A DNA stretch of 8,931 nt from Labilithrix luteola (GTDB lineage: Bacteria > Myxococcota_A > Polyangia > Polyangiales > Polyangiaceae): positions 1 to 8,931 of the forward strand of contig JAMFST010000338.1 of NCBI GenBank assembly GCA_026225435.1. The letters are read 5' to 3'. A program made the translations under genes and the position numbers. Shown here piece after piece: positions 5,342 through 8,931 of the stretch; the first letter of the stretch is position 1, and the number at the start of each line of letters is the position of its first letter. Under the pieces are notes generated by a model. The model was given only the letters and a program-made list of their open reading frames with translations. It ran no database searches and was not told where the DNA came from.

Positions 5342-7695
5342 TGTCCATTCCGGGGTCGGAGATCTTCTCGAGCCGGGTCGTCGATCCGGAGGCGCTGCGT
5401 CGCTCGCTGCCGCCGGCGCTCGAGACGCACGACGTCACGCAGGCGCAGATCGACGCGCTCGATCCGCTCACCTACGAGGTGGTGCGCCACCGCCTGTGGT
5501 CGATCACCGAGGAGATGGGCGAAGCGCTCAAGCGCATGAGCGGCTCGCCCATCGTCACCGACGCGAACGACTTCGACTTCGCGGTCTGCGACGAGATGGG
5601 GCAGGAGGTCCAGATCGGCCTGTACAACACCATGCTCGCCGGCGCCGTCGATCTCGCGATCTACTGGACACTGCAGCACCGCAGCAAGAGCCCGGGGATC
5701 GCCGAGGGGGACATGTTTCTCTGCAATGACCCGTGGGTCGGCGGAGGGCTGCACCAGAACGACGTCATCGTCTTCCAGCCGATCTTCCACGAGGGGAAGC
5801 TGTTCGCCTGGACCAGCGCCGTCTGCCACGAGCCGGATCTCGGCGGCGTGGGGCTAGGCTCGTTCTCGCCCGCGGCGCAGGACGTCTTCTCCGAGTCGCT
5901 GCCGACGCCCCCGGTGAAGGTGGTGCGTGGCGGCGAGCTGCAGCGCGACGTGGTCGACCTGTGGACCCGCCGCTCGCGCGTGCCGCTGCTGGTGGGGCTC
6001 GATCTCCGCGCCAAGATCGGCGCGAACAATGTCGGCCGCGGGCGCATGAAGGCGATCATCGAGCAGTACGGCGCCGACACCGTCAAGGCGGTGATGAAGC
6101 GGATGATGACCGACGCCGAGGGGCGCCTGAAGGACAAGCTGAAGAAGCTGCCCGACGGCACCTGGACGTCCACCGGGTACCAGGATCAGTCGCACGAGGG
6201 GGATCGCGGCATCCACAAGATCGTGGTGGCGATGACCAAGAAGGACGATCACCTCACGTTCGACTTCACCGGGACCGACAAGCAGTCCGGCGTCATCAAC
6301 TGCACGTACGCCGGCATGCGCGGCGGCGTGATGTTCGCGCTGCTCCCCATGCTCGCCCGCGACATCCCCTGGGCAGCGGGCGGCCTGATGCGCTGCTTCG
6401 ACCTGATCTCCGAGGAGGGGACGATCAACAACGCGACGTTCCCCGCCGCTGTCGGTCGCGGCCCCATCGGCCCGGCGTGGCTCACCGGCACGCTCGTGGC
6501 CGAGTGCATCTCGCGCATGCTCGACCGCGCGGGGAGCACCGCGGGTCTCAATGCCAGCCCGCAGTCGTCTTGCTGCGGCACGTGGGACACCGCGGTCTTC
6601 GCCGGGCTCGACGAGCGCGGCGCGCAGCCGGTGCCCTTCCTCAACATCTTCATGGACCCGATGGCCGGCGGCTTCGGCGCGCGGCCGGATGCCGACGGGA
6701 TGGATACCGGTGGGCTGCTCTGCATCCCCATGGGGCGCATCCCGGACAGCGAGATGAGCGAGTTCCTTTACCCGATGCTCACCTTGTGGAGGCGCGAGGA
6801 GCCCGACTCGGGGGGCGCCGGCCGGCACCGCGGCGGCGTGAGCGCGTCGCTCGCCGTGACCCCGCACGGCACCAGCCTGCCCATCGGCCTGGTCCTCGCG
6901 TCGAACGGGAAGGCCGTCTCGCAGAACCGCGGCCTCTCCGGCGGCTACCCGGGCAACACCGGGGTCGACATCCTCGTCCGCGGTACCAGCATGAAGAACC
7001 TCTTCGGCGACGGGAAGATCCCCGGGACGCTCGAGGAGCTCGACGAGCGCGGAGGGAAGCGCGAGCTCGGGCAGAACTACGCGCACAGCTACATCGCGCC
7101 CGGCGAGGTCTTCTACATGCACTGGCAGGGGGGCGGCGGGTACGGCGATCCGCTGCGGCGCGAGCCCGCGGCGGTGGTCAGCGACGTGGCCGAGCAGCGG
7201 GTGACGGCGGGCGCGGCGAAGTCGCTCTACGGCGTGGTGCTCGGTGCAGACGGCGCGCTCGACGAGAAGGGGACCGCCGCGGCGCGCGAGAGTCTGCGCA
7301 GCGAGCGCAAGGGGCGCAGCCAGGTGAAGGGTGGCGCCCGCGAACGCTTGCTCGATCTCGCGCACGCGCGCCGCCTCGACGACAACCTGATCGAGGTGCA
7401 CGCCGACGGCGGACATCTCATCGGGTGCGCCCACTGCGGGCAGCAGCTCGGCGACGCGCGGGCCGACGCGGAGCTGTCGCTCGCGCGCTACGAAGGCAAG
7501 TCGACCGACGCCGGACCGAGCGTGATGAGCGATCCGTCGGCCTACGTGGACGCCGCGGTGGTGTTCCGCCAGCTCTCCTGCCCGCGCTGCGCCACGGCCA
7601 TCTTCTCCAGCGTCGTGCCGGCCAACTACCCGGATCACGCCATCCAGCTCGCCGAGCTCGTGCCGGTCGGGGCGGCGGGCACACCGGCCAAATGA
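5338..7695 (+). CDS. Hydantoinase B/oxoprolinase subunit with C-terminal four-cysteine domain (acetone carboxylase alpha + gamma-like)
   Basis: This 785-residue protein carries a hydantoinase B domain from about residue 40 (DPLTYEVVRHRLW) to about 660, including the conserved NDPWVGGGLHQND and the terminal GGGGYGDPLRRE. His139, Asp142 and His164 match in spacing the Mn ligands I recall for the acetone carboxylase alpha subunit (His150, Asp153, His175), so the metal site appears intact. The last ~125 residues are an addition: Cys697-x2-Cys700 (GCAHCGQQLG) and Cys748-x2-Cys751 (SCPRCATAIF), followed by VVPANYPDH. This cysteine pattern is like the small zinc-binding gamma subunit of acetone and acetophenone carboxylases, here apparently fused to the B subunit. 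It would act with the A subunit as a cytosolic ATP-dependent complex. The fusion supports a carboxylase-like assembly over a simple oxoprolinase, though an amide- or lactam-hydrolysing enzyme cannot be excluded. The stop overlaps the monooxygenase start by 4 bp. Confidence 0.92.
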   Translation: MMSIPGSEIFSSRVVDPEALRRSLPPALETHDVTQAQIDALDPLTYEVVRHRLWSITEEMGEALKRMSGSPIVTDANDFDFAVCDEMGQEVQIGLYNTMLAGAVDLAIYWTLQHRSKSPGIAEGDMFLCNDPWVGGGLHQNDVIVFQPIFHEGKLFAWTSAVCHEPDLGGVGLGSFSPAAQDVFSESLPTPPVKVVRGGELQRDVVDLWTRRSRVPLLVGLDLRAKIGANNVGRGRMKAIIEQYGADTVKAVMKRMMTDAEGRLKDKLKKLPDGTWTSTGYQDQSHEGDRGIHKIVVAMTKKDDHLTFDFTGTDKQSGVINCTYAGMRGGVMFALLPMLARDIPWAAGGLMRCFDLISEEGTINNATFPAAVGRGPIGPAWLTGTLVAECISRMLDRAGSTAGLNASPQSSCCGTWDTAVFAGLDERGAQPVPFLNIFMDPMAGGFGARPDADGMDTGGLLCIPMGRIPDSEMSEFLYPMLTLWRREEPDSGGAGRHRGGVSASLAVTPHGTSLPIGLVLASNGKAVSQNRGLSGGYPGNTGVDILVRGTSMKNLFGDGKIPGTLEELDERGGKRELGQNYAHSYIAPGEVFYMHWQGGGGYGDPLRREPAAVVSDVAEQRVTAGAAKSLYGVVLGADGALDEKGTAAARESLRSERKGRSQVKGGARERLLDLAHARRLDDNLIEVHADGGHLIGCAHCGQQLGDARADAELSLARYEGKSTDAGPSVMSDPSAYVDAAVVFRQLSCPRCATAIFSSVVPANYPDHAIQLAELVPVGAAGTPAK

Positions 7696-8931
7696 AGGTC
7701 GGTCGCATCGCCGTCCTCGGAGGGGGCCCGGGTGGTCTGTACGCCGCCCGGCTCCTCAAGCTGGCGCAACCCGCCGCGGTCGTCGACGTCTACGAGCGCG
7801 GCGAGGCGGACAAGACGTTCGGCTTCGGCGTCGGCCTGGCCCCCAAGACGCAGAAGAACCTCGGCGCCGCGGATCAGAGCACCTTCGACGACATCGCCCG
7901 GACGGCGTACGCCCACGACATGAGCCTCGAGGTCGGCGCGAACAGTGTCCGTCTGGCCAGCGACAACCTGGTGGCCATCGGCCGCGCCGAGCTGCTCCAG
8001 ATCCTCCAGCGACACGCGCGTGAGGTCGGCGTGAAGCTGCACTTCGGCTCGCGGGTGCAGGCGAGCGATCTCTCCGCCGATCTCGTCATCGCCGCCGACG
8101 GCGCCGGCAGCACCACGCGCGACGGCTTCGCCGCGGCCGTCGGGCTCGACGTGAAGATCGGCGCCGCCCTCTACCTCTGGTGCGGGACCGACTTCGCCTT
8201 GCCGCGCGCCCTCTTCGCGCCGGCGATCACCGAGCACGGTACCTTCGTCACCCACGCGTATCCCTACGCGAAGGACCGGAGCACGTTCCTCATCGAGACC
8301 GACGAGGCCACCTGGCGTCGCGCCGGCTTCGACGCCACCACCGCCGCGCTCCCGGTCGACGCGTCGGACGAGGTGTCGCTCGCCTACCTCGCGCACGCCT
8401 TCGAGAAGCAGCTCGAGGGGCACCGGCTGATCGGGAACCGGACGCGCTGGCTGCGCTTTCGCACCATCCGCTGCCAGCGCTGGCACCACCGCAACGTGCT
8501 CCTGCTGGGGGACGCGGCGCACACGGCGCACTACTCGATCGGCTCGGGGACCAAGCTGGCCATGGAGGACGCCATCGCCTTCGCCCAGGCGCTGGCCGAG
8601 GCCGCCACGCTGGACGAGGCCTTCGCGCTCTACGAGTCGCGTCGCCGCCCGGCCGTCGAGCACCTGCAGTCGATCGCCGCGCGCAGCCAGGACTGGTGGG
8701 ACTCGTTCCCCGAGCGCCTGCACCTCTCGGTCGACCAGCTGATGGTCTCGTACATGACGCGATCGGGGAAGGTGCCGCTCGAGCGCTTCGCGGTGAAGAA
8801 CGGCGACGTCGTCGCCCGGGCCATCGGCGACGCTCGCGGCGAGCCGGCACCGTCGCTCGGCGGCGCCGATCCGGACGCGCTCGCGCTCGAGGGGCATATC
8901 GTCGCCGCCGCGAGCGCGGGTGACCCGGCAA
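7692..8931 (+). CDS. FAD-dependent aromatic monooxygenase (salicylyl-CoA/anthraniloyl-CoA hydroxylase type), C-terminus outside the window
   Basis: The frame is open from the ATG at 7692 (ATGA overlap with the B subunit) to the window edge, 413 residues. It is a class A flavin hydroxylase. The Rossmann motif G10-G-G-P-G-G15 ends the first strand and Glu35 (VYER) closes the dinucleotide fold. Asp136-Gly137 (AADGAGSTTR) is the DG motif, and Gly273-Asp274 in LLGDAAHTAHYSIGSGTKLA is the GD motif that contacts FAD. The run after GD and the early DKTFGFGVGLAP are typical of salicylyl-CoA 5-hydroxylase and the N-terminal half of anthraniloyl-CoA monooxygenase, more than of UbiH-like or NicC-like hydroxylases. 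The hydroxylase fold appears complete by about residue 375. The remaining ~38 residues are Ala/Gly/Pro-rich and look like a linker, so a second domain (for example the flavin oxidoreductase of anthraniloyl-CoA enzymes) may follow. It needs NAD(P)H and O2, which points to an aerobic route. Confidence 0.9.
   Translation, partial: MKVGRIAVLGGGPGGLYAARLLKLAQPAAVVDVYERGEADKTFGFGVGLAPKTQKNLGAADQSTFDDIARTAYAHDMSLEVGANSVRLASDNLVAIGRAELLQILQRHAREVGVKLHFGSRVQASDLSADLVIAADGAGSTTRDGFAAAVGLDVKIGAALYLWCGTDFALPRALFAPAITEHGTFVTHAYPYAKDRSTFLIETDEATWRRAGFDATTAALPVDASDEVSLAYLAHAFEKQLEGHRLIGNRTRWLRFRTIRCQRWHHRNVLLLGDAAHTAHYSIGSGTKLAMEDAIAFAQALAEAATLDEAFALYESRRRPAVEHLQSIAARSQDWWDSFPERLHLSVDQLMVSYMTRSGKVPLERFAVKNGDVVARAIGDARGEPAPSLGGADPDALALEGHIVAAASAGDPA

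Noticed and set aside
7404..7592. CxxC pairs in the B subunit read as a rubredoxin or an iron-sulfur site
   Set aside because: The two pairs and surrounding beta-rich sequence fit the zinc-binding gamma subunit of acetone-type carboxylases better, and no electron-transfer partner lies nearby.
5854..7638. Minus-strand open frame (594 codons) opposite the B-subunit gene
   Set aside because: Antisense shadow with repetitive Arg/Ala/His/Val composition and no start signal; the plus-strand protein is a well-conserved family member.
7635..8897. Minus-strand open frame (420 codons) opposite the monooxygenase
   Set aside because: The plus strand encodes all FAD-binding motifs of a flavin hydroxylase; the antisense product has no motif.

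Overview
The window is a compact, high-G+C (about 70% by eye) bacterial catabolic locus. It has six genes, three short intergenic gaps (39, 11 and 85 bp) and no mobile element, RNA gene, CRISPR or long repeat. Strong G/C bias at third codon positions creates many long open frames antisense to the real genes. The source looks like a free-living high-G+C proteobacterium, myxobacterium or similar soil or water organism, but nothing fixes the taxon.

Layout: two gene blocks diverge from an 85-bp control region (3136-3220). Leftward are a maleate cis-trans isomerase-type enzyme (2365-3135), a TetR-family repressor (1580-2353), a VOC/glyoxalase-fold metalloenzyme with an unrecognised C-terminal half (689-1540) and an alpha/beta-hydrolase (1-692, cut by the window edge). 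Rightward are a hydantoinase/oxoprolinase A-type ATPase subunit (3221-5341), a B-type catalytic subunit with a C-terminal four-cysteine domain (5338-7695) and a flavin monooxygenase like salicylyl-CoA/anthraniloyl-CoA hydroxylases (7692-8931, cut by the window edge). Three junctions are 4-bp ATGA/GTGA overlaps, which indicates translational coupling.

Working model (inference): the monooxygenase hydroxylates an aromatic or N-heteroaromatic substrate, possibly as a CoA thioester. The VOC protein and hydrolase act on the ring or its cleavage product, and the isomerase converts maleate or a substituted maleate to the fumarate form. The A/B pair performs an ATP-dependent carboxylation or amide/lactam hydrolysis. 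Part of this resembles the aerobic nicotinate route (FAD monooxygenase, alpha/beta-hydrolase, maleate isomerase), but the A/B pair and VOC enzyme do not belong to that route, so the substrate is unknown.

The most informative non-coding signal is an inverted repeat, TTTAC-N6-GTAAA. Good copies lie against the isomerase start codon, across the -35/-10 spacer of the rightward promoter and upstream of the VOC gene. A perfect copy lies inside the TetR coding sequence, where it coincides with unusually A/T-rich codons. It is a strong candidate for the TetR operator, making the locus one regulon.
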